This document shows, piece by piece, positions 7,921-16,936 of a stretch of DNA of 64,000 nucleotides; position 1 is the first letter of the stretch, and every line of letters starts with the position of its first letter. A model generated the notes under the pieces. The model had not been told where the DNA came from and searched no databases. It saw only the letters and a list, made by a program, of their open reading frames with translations. The DNA comes from Caballeronia sp. TF1N1 (lineage in GTDB: Bacteria > Pseudomonadota > Gammaproteobacteria > Burkholderiales > Burkholderiaceae): positions 72,572 to 136,571 of the forward strand of contig NZ_CP084631.1 in NCBI RefSeq assembly GCF_022878925.1, in the 5' to 3' direction. The position numbers were made by a program, and so were the translations under genes.

Positions 7921-9369
7921 TTACGGCTTAAGGGCGCCCAGCGCTTGCGCCAGCGTCGACCTCGATAGCTCGATCTGCTTTACTGCGTCCAGCGTCTCGA
8001 AGTTAGCGTTGGAGAAGTCCTCCTGGGCTTTTAGTACCTCAAGCGCGTCCCCCACGCCTGCTTTCAATCGACCTTGCGCAATATCAACACTCGCGCGGGC
8101 GACGGCTAGTAGGTCCTTTGCGGCATTGAGGCGTTGGACTCCGTTTTGCCAGCCTAGGTAAGATTGCCACGCGTCGAGTGACACATCGCGTTCAACCTTC
8201 TCCAGTTCCACCTGGCGACTGTACATGTCAGCGCGAGCGGCCTCCGCCTTCGCACGCTGGGAGAAACCATCGAAGAAGGGAATGCGCACCTGCACGACTG
8301 CCGATAATGCTGTCGTTCGTTGTGCCACCTGGTCACTAGGGAGAGCGTTGCTTCGACCTGACGAGAGTGCCAAAGAGATCGTTGGCAGTCCGCCGGCCGT
8401 TGCATATGCGACATTGCTTTCCGCTGCGGACAACTGCGCGCGTGCCGCTTTGATGCGGGGATTCGCGGCGAGTGCATCGGTTACCACAGAGCGAAACTGG
8501 GATGGGTCCGTCAGCTCGACTGAATCTCGGCTCGGAAACTCGATCTGCAACGGGTCTGAAGGTGCGAATCCAACGAAAGAAAGAAGAGATGCCCGCGCCG
8601 CATCAACCGCACCACGGGCTTGGATAGTGTTCGCTCGTGCTCTCGCAACGTTACTTTCTAGAAGCAGCTTGTTCGACAATTGCCCGACGCCTGCGGCGTT
8701 TTGTGCTTGAGCCACAGCGAAGCTGGCTATTGCAAGCTTTTCCGTTACCTCGTAGGCGGTAAGCGTCCCTTCCTTGCTTTCCAGATCATAGAAGCGCTTG
8801 GCCGTTTCGTGGAGTATTTCCTGGATGGCCGCGCTTCGACTGTCAATGGCGGCTTCGACTGAGAATTTTCCTGCCGACAGATTGCTGCTGCGAGATCCAA
8901 AGTCATACAAGAGCCAAGTTAGGTTGGCTTGCAGATTGTTTGTGTTCGCCCGGGTGCGCTGAGAAACGCCGATGTCAGTGTAGTCAGTATCCTTGCGCAG
9001 TTTCCCAACGTATCCGGATCCTTCAAGTTGCGGGTAATACGGTGCACGCGATTGCCTCTCGAACGCCTCGCTTCTCATGACCTGCGCCAGGGCGGCTTTC
9101 GCGTCCGGGTTGCGACAGAGCGCCGCGGAAGACAAAGCCGTGAGGGTCATGGGCGAGGGAACGGCTGCGTCGCATTCCCCGAATGCGCGAATTTCTGTCT
9201 CTATAGGCACGTTTTCTGGAAGCACGGTATCAACGACAGCGCTATGCGCGGGTGCGGCTATCTGCGAAATAGCAATTGCGAAAGCAAACGAGACATAGCT
9301 GCTGACGCCTCTGCCCATGAGCGGCATCGACATGGTCCGCCCTCGGGCCCTATGGGTGAGAACTGTCAT
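7921..9369 (-). CDS. TolC-like outer membrane channel of the type I secretion system
   Basis: 482-aa outer membrane efflux protein of the TolC/CyaE class. A signal peptide lies in the first 45 residues (hydrophobic SYVSFAFAIAISQIAAPAHSA). Two repeats of the OEP domain follow, with typical helical motifs (ALCRNPDAKAALAQV, LTWLLYDFGSRSS, AANPRIKAARAQLSAAESNV, IPFFDGFSQRAKAEAARADM, GRLKAGVGDALEVLKAQEDFSNA). The ATG at 9369 overlaps the stop of the ABC exporter gene (ATGA), implying translational coupling. A second in-frame ATG at 9333, with GAGGGCGG upstream, would give a shorter signal peptide. With the ABC and HlyD genes it forms a complete three-part exporter set. Confidence 0.85.
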   Translation of the reverse strand: MTVLTHRARGRTMSMPLMGRGVSSYVSFAFAIAISQIAAPAHSAVVDTVLPENVPIETEIRAFGECDAAVPSPMTLTALSSAALCRNPDAKAALAQVMRSEAFERQSRAPYYPQLEGSGYVGKLRKDTDYTDIGVSQRTRANTNNLQANLTWLLYDFGSRSSNLSAGKFSVEAAIDSRSAAIQEILHETAKRFYDLESKEGTLTAYEVTEKLAIASFAVAQAQNAAGVGQLSNKLLLESNVARARANTIQARGAVDAARASLLSFVGFAPSDPLQIEFPSRDSVELTDPSQFRSVVTDALAANPRIKAARAQLSAAESNVAYATAGGLPTISLALSSGRSNALPSDQVAQRTTALSAVVQVRIPFFDGFSQRAKAEAARADMYSRQVELEKVERDVSLDAWQSYLGWQNGVQRLNAAKDLLAVARASVDIAQGRLKAGVGDALEVLKAQEDFSNANFETLDAVKQIELSRSTLAQALGALKP

Positions 9370-11516
9370 GCGATATAGTCCCGTACGGGAGCGGTCGTTA
9401 GATCGTCCCCCATACGTGGGCCTCGCGCGACGCGACTGAGATCCAAGATCCGGTCCGCAGAATCTATAGTTTCTTTCCGATGAGCAATAAATATCCGGGT
9501 GATCTGCATCCGACGGATGTTTTCGTTGATCAGCTTTTCGTTGAGGGTATCGAGGTGGCTCGTCGCCTCGTCTAACAAAAGGATCTTGGGCTTTTTGTAG
9601 AAGGCTCGCGCTAACATGATCCGCTGTTTCTGACCGCCCGATAGGCCCGAGCCTAGATCGCCGATGAGGCTCCTGTATCCCATCGGCATGGCGACAATCT
9701 CGTGATCCATACGGGCCATCGCGGCACACTCTTTCATCCATGCGCGGTCCGGAGTTGGATCGAAGAATGTGATGTTTTCTTCGATGGTGCCTGCGAATAG
9801 GGAGTCGTCCTGGAGCACCGCACCGATCATGTTACGCGTCTCGTCAAGGCCGATGTCGGAAACAGCGACGCCGCCGATACTGACAGATCCCGAGGTCGGC
9901 GAATAAAGCCCCAGCAGGATGTTGGCTAGCGTCGACTTACCGCATCCAGATGGGCCGACGATGGCTACGGACTCGCCCGAGCGGATCGACGCACTCACGC
10001 CGCGGAGGACATACGGGTCGCTGGGCGAGTACTGAAACGATATGTCCGAAAGTTCGACAGAGTATTCATTGAGCTCGTGGGAAGAATATGGGCCTGATCC
10101 AACGGTGGTTTCCGCGGGGGTATGCACGATGTCAGACAGCCGTTCCATTTGAACGTGAAGGAGCCTGAATTCAAAAAACCTGTCGATGACGGAGGTTACC
10201 TTGGCGTCGAACTGATTCTTGTACGATATGTAAGCGACAAGAAGGCCGACCGAGAAGGTGTGGTCGAGGACAAGCTTAGCGCCCACCCATATGACCATGA
10301 TGTTCTCAATAGCAGAAAGCAGCGAGTTCGCGGAATGGTATGCGATACCGAGCTTCTGTATCCGCAGGCTCGCGTTGACCTGGTTGACCAGCAGCGAGAG
10401 CCAGATATTCGTTCTTGAGGCTTGGCGGACAAAAAGCTTGATGGTCTTGCTGCCTCGCACGGACTCGAGGAAATGACTCGCTGACCGGGCAGAGTGGATA
10501 GATTCCTCCATAGTGGAGTCGCGCAACGGCCTGTAGCGGAGAAATCTCCCGAGAGCATAGACGAGCATGAAGCCGATCGGTATTGCGGACAGCTTGGCAC
10601 TGTATAGGAGCATCAGTGCGCAGGTAACAAGCGCGACGCATCCGTCGATAATCCCGGTTACGAGGGAGAGGGTAACCGTGCTTTGTATTGCGTCGACGGT
10701 CCCGAAGCGAGACACGATATCGCCCGCATGGCGCCGTTCGAAGAACTCGGCTGGCAAACGAATAAGACGAGCGAAGACGTTTGCTTTCCATTGCACGCTA
10801 AGGGACGTACCGAAGTACATTACGGCCCAATATCTTGCGACAACGATAAGTTGCTGGATGAGCGTGAGTATTATGTAACCTATAACCAGGACGGTGAGGA
10901 GGTCCGCGTCCGAGGCGACGAGCACATCGTCGATCACTACCTGTGTCAAGAGCGGCAGGAGCAGGGCCATAATCTCTAGACATGCCGCCATGACGAATAT
11001 CTGTGCGAGCGAGCGGCGGAGACCAACCACCGATCCCCATAAGGATCGTATCGATATTGACTCGGCTTTTTCTCGCTTCTCGAACAACGGGGAGGGCCAA
11101 AGCTCTAAGGCGACACCCGTAAACCGCTGAGAAAACTCATCTCTGCTTATGCGCCGTTGACCGACGGCCGGGTCAAGGATGGTAAAACCCCTAGGAGTGA
11201 CCGACTTCAGTACGACAAAGTGATCGAAATTCCAGTGGATAATCGCAGGAAGTCGAAGTTGACTCGCTTCGTCGATGTCGAGCTTCAACGGGCGGCTTCC
11301 CAGCTTTAGTTCGTCCGATATAGATATCAACTGCCCAATGGTCGAACCCTTCAGAGACTGGGGGAAGCGCGACCGAAGAGACGAGAGCGTCGTTGCGTGC
11401 CCGAAATAGTTTGCGACTATGCCGATGCATGCAAGTCCACACTCCGCAGCCTCTGTTTGTAGGATAGGTCGAAGACGGCGTGCAAATCCAAGATTGAGTA
11501 CGTTAGAGAGATCCAT
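9366..11516 (-). CDS. Peptidase-containing ABC transporter (C39 domain, bacteriocin exporter)
   Basis: 716-aa inner-membrane exporter. An N-terminal C39 cysteine peptidase domain (about 15-140) has Gln20, catalytic Cys26 in AAECGLAC, His99 in NFDHFVVL and Asp115 in ILDPAVG, so it should cleave double-glycine leaders. An ABC transmembrane domain (about 160-450) and an ATPase domain follow: Walker A GPSGCGKST (521-529), signature LSGGQ (625), Walker B ILLLDE (645-650) and an H-loop in FIAHR. The start at 11516 overlaps the HlyD stop (TGATG), indicating coupling; upstream in-frame codons are inside the HlyD gene. Family members such as CvaB cut and export class II microcins and bacteriocins. The nearby 78-aa double-glycine peptide is the obvious substrate. 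Confidence 0.9.
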   Translation of the reverse strand: MDLSNVLNLGFARRLRPILQTEAAECGLACIGIVANYFGHATTLSSLRSRFPQSLKGSTIGQLISISDELKLGSRPLKLDIDEASQLRLPAIIHWNFDHFVVLKSVTPRGFTILDPAVGQRRISRDEFSQRFTGVALELWPSPLFEKREKAESISIRSLWGSVVGLRRSLAQIFVMAACLEIMALLLPLLTQVVIDDVLVASDADLLTVLVIGYIILTLIQQLIVVARYWAVMYFGTSLSVQWKANVFARLIRLPAEFFERRHAGDIVSRFGTVDAIQSTVTLSLVTGIIDGCVALVTCALMLLYSAKLSAIPIGFMLVYALGRFLRYRPLRDSTMEESIHSARSASHFLESVRGSKTIKLFVRQASRTNIWLSLLVNQVNASLRIQKLGIAYHSANSLLSAIENIMVIWVGAKLVLDHTFSVGLLVAYISYKNQFDAKVTSVIDRFFEFRLLHVQMERLSDIVHTPAETTVGSGPYSSHELNEYSVELSDISFQYSPSDPYVLRGVSASIRSGESVAIVGPSGCGKSTLANILLGLYSPTSGSVSIGGVAVSDIGLDETRNMIGAVLQDDSLFAGTIEENITFFDPTPDRAWMKECAAMARMDHEIVAMPMGYRSLIGDLGSGLSGGQKQRIMLARAFYKKPKILLLDEATSHLDTLNEKLINENIRRMQITRIFIAHRKETIDSADRILDLSRVARGPRMGDDLTTAPVRDYIA

Positions 11517-12658
11517 CACAGCTTCCCAGTAATGCTGTACAGGGGTTCGAGTGCCCACTCGTAGAGTGCTCGCTTGTCCTGGAAGACACTAGCTTCAACG
11601 GTCATACCGGCTTGTAAGGGAATGTCTGCTCCATATGCTCGGATCGCTTGACTGTTCAACCGAATCGAAACTCGGTACAGTGGCTCAGCCACTCTGCTGT
11701 CGCGGGGATCAGCGACAGCGGCACCTGGCAGTTCGGTCGCGGGAAGCGACGTTCGGGACACGTGCTGAACCGTACCTTGCAGCTGCCCAAACTTTTGATA
11801 CGGATACGCAGGAAGCCGTACGAGGACCGTTTGGCCCGGCCGTATGAAGCCCACGCTGCTCGACAGCGCGTAGAGTTCAGCGATAAGTTCGTCGCCAGTC
11901 GGAATAATCGACGCGAGAGGCTTCGATGGGTCGGCCACCTGTCCTTTGTAGGCCGTTACCGTGGTAATGATCCCATCAACGGGGCTCCGTATCTGCAGGC
12001 CTCCTTTTGCTTCGTTCTCGGTGGATTCCTGTGTGGTTGTGCTTATAAGACGATCCAGCTGGGAGATGTCGTTTTTCACCTTTATCGCCGCCGTAGCCAT
12101 TTCACTACGGCGAAGTGCCAGCTCTCTCGAAACGGTTGTCAGGTCTCGCTCAAGAGACCGCTTTCTGGTCAACTGATCTAGGTAGTCACCGCGCTTCTGC
12201 TGGTATTGCTCATTTGTGACGTAACCCTGTTTCACGAGCGAGGCGTAGGACTCAGCTAAGGCCGCGGCGGCACCTGACCGCTCAATTGCGACATCAAGAA
12301 GGGAATGTACTTCGCCGAGCTCGCGCTCAAGACTTCGAACGCGCTCAATCGCGCCCTGGTTGTCACGCTCGTAAATCTCTCTCACAAGCCGTCTCTCTGT
12401 CTTTGCCCTGTTGAGACGATCGTTGACTTGGGCCGCGACAAGTTCGGTCATTTCCCCTCCCGCGATGCGGCGGTCCGTTGACAACGTGAAAAGGGCTTGC
12501 CCTGCCTGAATCCGTGTCCCTTCTCCAGGCGGCATGTCGACAATGCGACCGGGCTGAGGAGCGAATACTTTAACCATCCCGCGTGAAGGCGTCAGTTGGC
12601 CGACAAGCTCCGTCCGGCGTGTGTACGACTCTCGTGCTTCGGGCCGATCCGACAACAT
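11516..12658 (-). pseudogene. HlyD-family membrane fusion protein, lacking its N-terminal membrane anchor
   Basis: 380-aa periplasmic adaptor of the CvaA/RaxA type. A biotinyl-lipoyl-like segment is present (GQLTPSRGMVKVFAPQPGRI), then a long coiled-coil hairpin (about 75-205, LVAAQVNDRLNRAKTERR through KVKNDISQLDRLIS) and a C-terminal HlyD domain (IRSPVDGIITTV, LIAELYALSSSVGFIRPGQ). Family members begin with about 50 residues that include a transmembrane helix ending just before a YTRRT-like motif. Here homology starts at SYTRRTELVG, and the codons before it (12625-12658) do not resemble the family. An in-frame stop lies a little upstream. The 5' end seems to have been removed by a rearrangement, so the exporter is probably not functional unless the protein is supplied elsewhere. 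Confidence 0.8.
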
Positions 12659-12783
12659 TTCGCACTGGAAGCGGCACCTGCTGCGCGCCTCACTTTATCG
12701 CAAACAACTCGCAGCCCGGTTCGTTGCATGGCGCGAATTCGCCCAAAATCCGTCGACTACCTTCTGACCCGTCGTCGCACCTG

Positions 12784-12945
12784 TCATCGTGCCGGCTTGC
12801 ACTCGGCAAGTTGACAACGCCTTTTCCAGTACGCCGGGATCGAGGCGAGCAGTGGACCGTGCACCGTGTGCCAATGCTCGTTGAACTGCTCGCGCGTGAG
12901 GTCTGGGCGGCGCTTGAGCAACGAGAATTTCTGAATCGTATCCAT
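12784..12945 (-). pseudogene. EthD-family protein, N-terminal fragment
   Basis: A start codon at 12945 with AGAAGG upstream opens a frame MDTIQKFSLLKRRPDLTREQ...HWHTVHGPLLASIPAYWKR. This matches the N-terminus of EthD-domain proteins (small ferredoxin-like alpha/beta barrel proteins linked to degradation of ethers and polyketide-like substrates). After about residue 42 the sequence (RCQLAECKPAR) no longer fits the family and ends. The rest of the gene is missing and is replaced by unrelated DNA leading into the truncated HlyD gene, so 12660-12820 holds a deletion or rearrangement junction. Confidence 0.65.
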
Positions 12946-12961
12946 GGATGAACCTTCTTTA

Positions 12962-14296
12962 GCAGGCTGTTGAAATACCCTTTGCGCGGTCATCCGTGCG
13001 TAAGGGAGAGACGTTGATTTAAAGAATTCGACGACACAGAGACAGAAGCGATGCGCGGCCCCGACAGCTACACTGAATCGATGTTCACGATGTCCAGACT
13101 GGACGATTTCGTTCCGGCCAATCATCCGCTGCGACCGATTCGCCTGTGGCTGAACGAGGCGCTCAGGCGCATGGACGAGGTGTTTTCGCGCATGTACGAG
13201 AGCGAGGCCAAGGGCGGTCGCCCGAGCATCGCGCCGGAGAAACTGATACGCGCGCTGTTGTTGCAGGTGTTGTATTCGATTCGCAGCGAACGCATGCTGA
13301 TGGAGCAAATCTCCTACAACATGCTGTTTCGATGGTTCGTCGGACTGGCGATGGATGATGCGGTCTGGGACCACTCTACCTTCAGCAAGAACCGCGACCG
13401 GCTGATGGTCCACGATGTCATGGTCAGCTTGTTCAACGAGACTGTCGAGACGGCGCGCGTGCAAGGTCACCTGTCGGGCGAGCACTTCAGCGTCGACGGC
13501 ACGCTCATTCAGGCGTGGGCGGGACACAAGAGTTTCGTGCCCAAGACAAAGTCGGATGACGATTCGCCGCCTGAGGGCGGAGACGGCTCGCAGGAGAACT
13601 GGCGCGGCGAGAAACGCAGCAACGACACCCATGAATCCAGCACGGACAGTCAGGCGCGCTTGTTCCGCAAGAGTCGTGGCACGGGCGCGGTGCTTTGTTA
13701 CATGGGTCACGTGCTGACCGATAATCGGCATGGTCTCGTGGTCAACGCACAGGTCACGCAGGCCAATGGCACGGCCGAACGGGATGCGGCCGCGCAGATG
13801 CTTGCGGATGCTGCGCAATTTGCCGGTACGACCATAACGGTCGGTGCTGACAAGAACTACGATACGGCGGGCTTCGTGGCGACGTGTCGCGAGAACAACG
13901 TGACACCGCACGTGGCGCAAAACGATGCACGCGCGGGCGGTTCCGCGATTGACGCTCGAACCACACGATGGCCAGGCTATGCAATCAGTCAGTGCAAACG
14001 CAAACGCATCGAGCAGGTGTTCGGATGGGCAAAGACCGTTGGCAGAATTCGGCAGGCGATGTATCGAGGTCTGAAGCGAGTCGACCAGCTCTTCGTGCTC
14101 ACTCAGGCGGCGTACAACCTCACTCGCATGCGAACGCTTGCTGCTAAGGCAGCTTGAAAGAGTAAGCGAGAAGGAACGCGGCATCGGCGGCATCTGAATC
14201 AAGGAGAATCGGCGTCAATTTATTTGGAACATTCCAACGCGCTAGCTCTTCCGAATAATCGAGCCCACGTTCATTGAGGCATATTTCAACAGCCTG
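12962..14296 (+). mobile_element. IS5-type insertion sequence, copy 2 (intact transposase)
   Basis: Same element as the copy at 4973-6307, in the same orientation. Left terminal repeat GCAGGCTGTTGAAATA starts at 12962. The right repeat ends at about 14296 (CAACAGCCTG), followed by TTCGG rather than the C-TA expected of an intact insertion, so no target duplication is visible. This suggests a deletion or recombination at its right edge after insertion. With copy 1 it brackets 6.65 kb that contains the bacteriocin export genes, in the form of a composite transposon. Confidence 0.85.
13051..14157 (+). CDS. IS5-type (DUF772/DDE) transposase
   Basis: 368-aa transposase: an N-terminal DUF772 helical domain (LDDFVPANHPLRPIR to RWFVGLAMDDAVWDHSTFSK), then a DDE catalytic domain with GEHFSVDGTLIQAWA (first Asp), TITVGADKNYDTAGF (second Asp) and KRKRIEQVFGWAK (Glu). 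Length and motifs are those of the IS5-like transposases common in Burkholderia. The frame is intact here, unlike the nearby copy. Subgroup assignment (IS5 versus IS1182-like) is uncertain without a database comparison. Confidence 0.9.
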   Translation: MRGPDSYTESMFTMSRLDDFVPANHPLRPIRLWLNEALRRMDEVFSRMYESEAKGGRPSIAPEKLIRALLLQVLYSIRSERMLMEQISYNMLFRWFVGLAMDDAVWDHSTFSKNRDRLMVHDVMVSLFNETVETARVQGHLSGEHFSVDGTLIQAWAGHKSFVPKTKSDDDSPPEGGDGSQENWRGEKRSNDTHESSTDSQARLFRKSRGTGAVLCYMGHVLTDNRHGLVVNAQVTQANGTAERDAAAQMLADAAQFAGTTITVGADKNYDTAGFVATCRENNVTPHVAQNDARAGGSAIDARTTRWPGYAISQCKRKRIEQVFGWAKTVGRIRQAMYRGLKRVDQLFVLTQAAYNLTRMRTLAAKAA

Positions 14297-14297
14297 T

Positions 14298-14683
14298 TCG
14301 GCAATCGGACCTGACACACTAGGCGAACTCGGCCTCTCATGGCCAATGAATTAGCACGCTCAGGTATGCCGCAGCGGATATGCCGGCGACGGCACCCGAT
14401 CGACGGACGGCCTTATCGAAATTGTCGAATCGTTGTATCGAACCCATGCTATGGACTGCTGTAAACAGATGCGGTCCAATCATTCCCGAGGCGCCGCAAA
14501 GCGAACGTGACGGGATCGATATGACCCTTCCGCCTCTGAATAAATGCCTGCCGTGACTCACTCGGTGGTCTAAAAAAACAAATCAAAACGTCTGGCAATG
14601 TGTGATCTGAAGACCTGGGAATTTCATCTTCTCCCCAGGGATGGCAGGTGCAAGTCAAAGACGAAGTAAATTTTGGAGACAGC
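14298..14683. other. Intergenic stretch between the IS element and the porin gene
   Basis: No convincing gene. A minus-strand frame at 14337-14561 has no ribosome binding site or recognisable domain. The 3' half must hold the porin promoter, but I cannot place it with confidence. Confidence 0.4.
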
Positions 14684-15853
14684 ATGAAAGGCAAGGGAGC
14701 CCTGCTCTTGGGCACACTCTTCGGGACGATGTGCTCGTCCGTCCACGCGCAAGACCGCGTTACCTTGTATGGCGTGATCGATCAAGGCATTCACTTTCAG
14801 AACAACGCCGGACCCGGCAAGAAGGTGTCGTTCGACTCGTTGGCCGGCATCGTAGGCAGTCGATGGGGCGTGACGGGCGAGGAAAACCTGGGCGGCGGCA
14901 TCAAGGCGATCTTTGCGCTGGAATCCGGCATCAGCCTGGGCAACGGTCAATTCGGGCAAGGCGGCACCGAATTTGGCCGGCAGGCGTTTGTAGGATTTAG
15001 CAGCAAGGAGTACGGGCAATTCACGCTTGGTCGTCAGTACGACATGATCTGGTACTTCCCCGAGCCGTTGACCGCCAACGCGCTCGTGGGCGCTTCGCCG
15101 ACCGCTCACCCGGGTGACTTTGACAACGCAGGGAACACCGTTCGTTTCAACAACGCCTTGCGATACATGAGCCCGGACATTCGAGGCATCACGTTCGGTG
15201 CCGAGTACAGCTTCGGTGGCGTGGCCGGCGATTTCACTTCCACGTCCGGCTATTCCGTCGGCGCTCAATACACGAACGGTCCGTTCAAGATCGCTGGCGC
15301 ATTCGACTACTTCAAGAACCCGACATCCGCGCCGGGGACCGGATTCTTCACTGCATTCGCGAACGGGGCAAGTCCCCTTGCTTTCTCGCTGAATCGCGCT
15401 TATCGCGTGGCGCAAGCCTATCAATCCGGCGTGATCGGCGCGAACTACGCAATCGGGAACTTCACGATAGCGGCGTCCTATTCGAACGTACAGTACGCAA
15501 ATCTCGGTGCCGGCTTCAACAACGGCACGGCCGTTTTCAACAACTACGATATCGGCGTGAACTACCGCTTCACTCCGTCGTTGTTCGCCGGCATCATGTA
15601 CGACTACATGAGCGCGCGCGCCGTCACCACGTCAGCGGGCAGGATCGTCGGCAACCAGCATTACAACCAGGTCGGCTTCCTGGTGGACTATTTCCTCTCG
15701 AAACGCACCGATATTTACGGTGGCATGGGCTTTCAGCAAGCGTCCGGCACCTCGTCGCTTGGGCTGCCCGCGGTCGCGAATATCGACAACCAGGCGGATT
15801 CGTCGACCAACAAACAAATTCTGGTCCGGCTCGGCATTCGCCACAAATGGTAA
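14684..15853 (+). CDS. Gram-negative porin (OmpC-like, Burkholderiales type)
   Basis: 389-aa trimeric beta-barrel porin. A signal peptide (MKGKGALLLGTLFGTMCSSVHAQ) is followed by the standard N-terminal strand DRVTLYGVIDQGIHF, then SRWGVTGEENLGGGIKAIFALESG, FGRQAFVGFSSKEYGQFTLGRQYD and a C-terminal strand ending GIRHKW with a terminal aromatic residue, as barrel-assembly signals require. The start at 14684 is favoured over the upstream ATG at 14648 because GGAG lies 7 bases before it and it gives a proper signal peptide. It stands alone on the plus strand next to a catabolic cluster, so it may admit the aromatic substrate (inference). Confidence 0.9.
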   Translation: MKGKGALLLGTLFGTMCSSVHAQDRVTLYGVIDQGIHFQNNAGPGKKVSFDSLAGIVGSRWGVTGEENLGGGIKAIFALESGISLGNGQFGQGGTEFGRQAFVGFSSKEYGQFTLGRQYDMIWYFPEPLTANALVGASPTAHPGDFDNAGNTVRFNNALRYMSPDIRGITFGAEYSFGGVAGDFTSTSGYSVGAQYTNGPFKIAGAFDYFKNPTSAPGTGFFTAFANGASPLAFSLNRAYRVAQAYQSGVIGANYAIGNFTIAASYSNVQYANLGAGFNNGTAVFNNYDIGVNYRFTPSLFAGIMYDYMSARAVTTSAGRIVGNQHYNQVGFLVDYFLSKRTDIYGGMGFQQASGTSSLGLPAVANIDNQADSSTNKQILVRLGIRHKW

Positions 15854-15965
15854 TCGGACGGGCTCGGTCGATACCCGTTCGGGCCATGAACGGGTATCGA
15901 CGTCTCTTTCAAGTCTGTTCGCCTGGCTGCTTCCGACGCCGTAGGGTGCAAACTCGCCTGAACGT

Positions 15966-16865
15966 TCAGCCCTGGTCCAGAAAAAGCTCGGCCAGCAGGT
16001 TCCGCAGCCAACGATGAGCCGGATCGTGGTGATATCGCGCGTGCCAGTGTTGCTTGACGTCGAAATTCGGAGCGTCGAAAGGCGCAGCGAACCGGACCAC
16101 GGGAATCGTCGGGCTAAGCAGGTCGCCGAGTTTTTCAGGCACGGTTGCAAGCAGGTCGGTCTGTGCAACGAGATCGGCCAGCCCGAGATAATTGGGCAGT
16201 TCCAGCACGATACGGCGACTCAATTGCTTCTCGCGCAGCACTTTGTCCACGATCGAATGCCCGGTGCCCGACGTCGTCACGGCGATATGGTCGGCTGCCA
16301 GATACGATTGGAGCGTCATGTTCGCACCGACCCCTCGTCGATTCGACGAGGCCAGCACAACGTAGCGTTGCTGGAAGAACTTCTGTTGATAGAAGCCGGC
16401 CTCCAGTTGCGGCATGAACCCGACCGCAAGCTCGAGTTCACCCTTCGCTAGCAATTGCGGCGTATCGGCGGAGATATGGCATATCTGCACGCGCGCCTTG
16501 GGGGCGGCATCCCGCAGCTTGTTCAAAAGCGTGGGCAACATGACGATCTGGCTAATATCGGTCATCGCTATGCGGAAAATCTTGCCTTCGCTCATCGGAT
16601 CGAACGTCGTTTGAAACGACGTCAGTTTTCTGAACGAAGCCAGCACGTCGACGACATGTTCGTACAGGTCCACGGCGAACGGCGTGGCCTCCATGCCGCG
16701 CGGCGTGCGCACGAATAGCGGATCGCGAAAGTGCTCGCGCAGTTTCGAAAGGCTGAAGGAGATCGTGGACTGAGACAGCCCGAGCTCTTCCGCAGCCTGC
16801 GTCACACTGCTCCGCTTATAGGTCTCGGCAAACACCGAAAGCAACTTCACGTCAATTTCGCACAT
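15966..16865 (-). CDS. LysR-family transcriptional regulator (NahR/DntR-like)
   Basis: 299-aa regulator. An N-terminal winged helix-turn-helix (VDVKLLSVFAETYKRSSVTQAAEELGLSQSTISFSLSKLREHFRDPLFVRT) is followed by a periplasmic-binding-like effector domain (KIFRIAMTDISQIVMLPTLLNKL...). The FRIAMTD and VVLASSNRR motifs and overall layout resemble the NahR/DntR/LinR group that senses aromatic acids. It is the last gene of the minus-strand catabolic run, 71 bases after the FUSC gene, so it may control that cluster or the divergent porin-side genes. Confidence 0.85.
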   Translation of the reverse strand: MCEIDVKLLSVFAETYKRSSVTQAAEELGLSQSTISFSLSKLREHFRDPLFVRTPRGMEATPFAVDLYEHVVDVLASFRKLTSFQTTFDPMSEGKIFRIAMTDISQIVMLPTLLNKLRDAAPKARVQICHISADTPQLLAKGELELAVGFMPQLEAGFYQQKFFQQRYVVLASSNRRGVGANMTLQSYLAADHIAVTTSGTGHSIVDKVLREKQLSRRIVLELPNYLGLADLVAQTDLLATVPEKLGDLLSPTIPVVRFAAPFDAPNFDVKQHWHARYHHDPAHRWLRNLLAELFLDQG

Positions 16866-16936
16866 GGTTCAATTCCGTTAGCCTCGACGGCAAACTCGAT
16901 GCCACATCGCGCCATCCGTTGCCGAGAGATCGTCGA

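Noticed and set aside
12784..14202. A 472-codon minus-strand frame across IS5 copy 2
   Set aside because: Only its last part (the EthD fragment starting at 12945) is meaningful; the remainder is antisense to the transposase.
16387..16865. Open plus-strand frames within the LysR gene near 16.4-16.9 kb as separate genes
   Set aside because: They are reverse-strand shadows of a LysR gene with an obvious helix-turn-helix.
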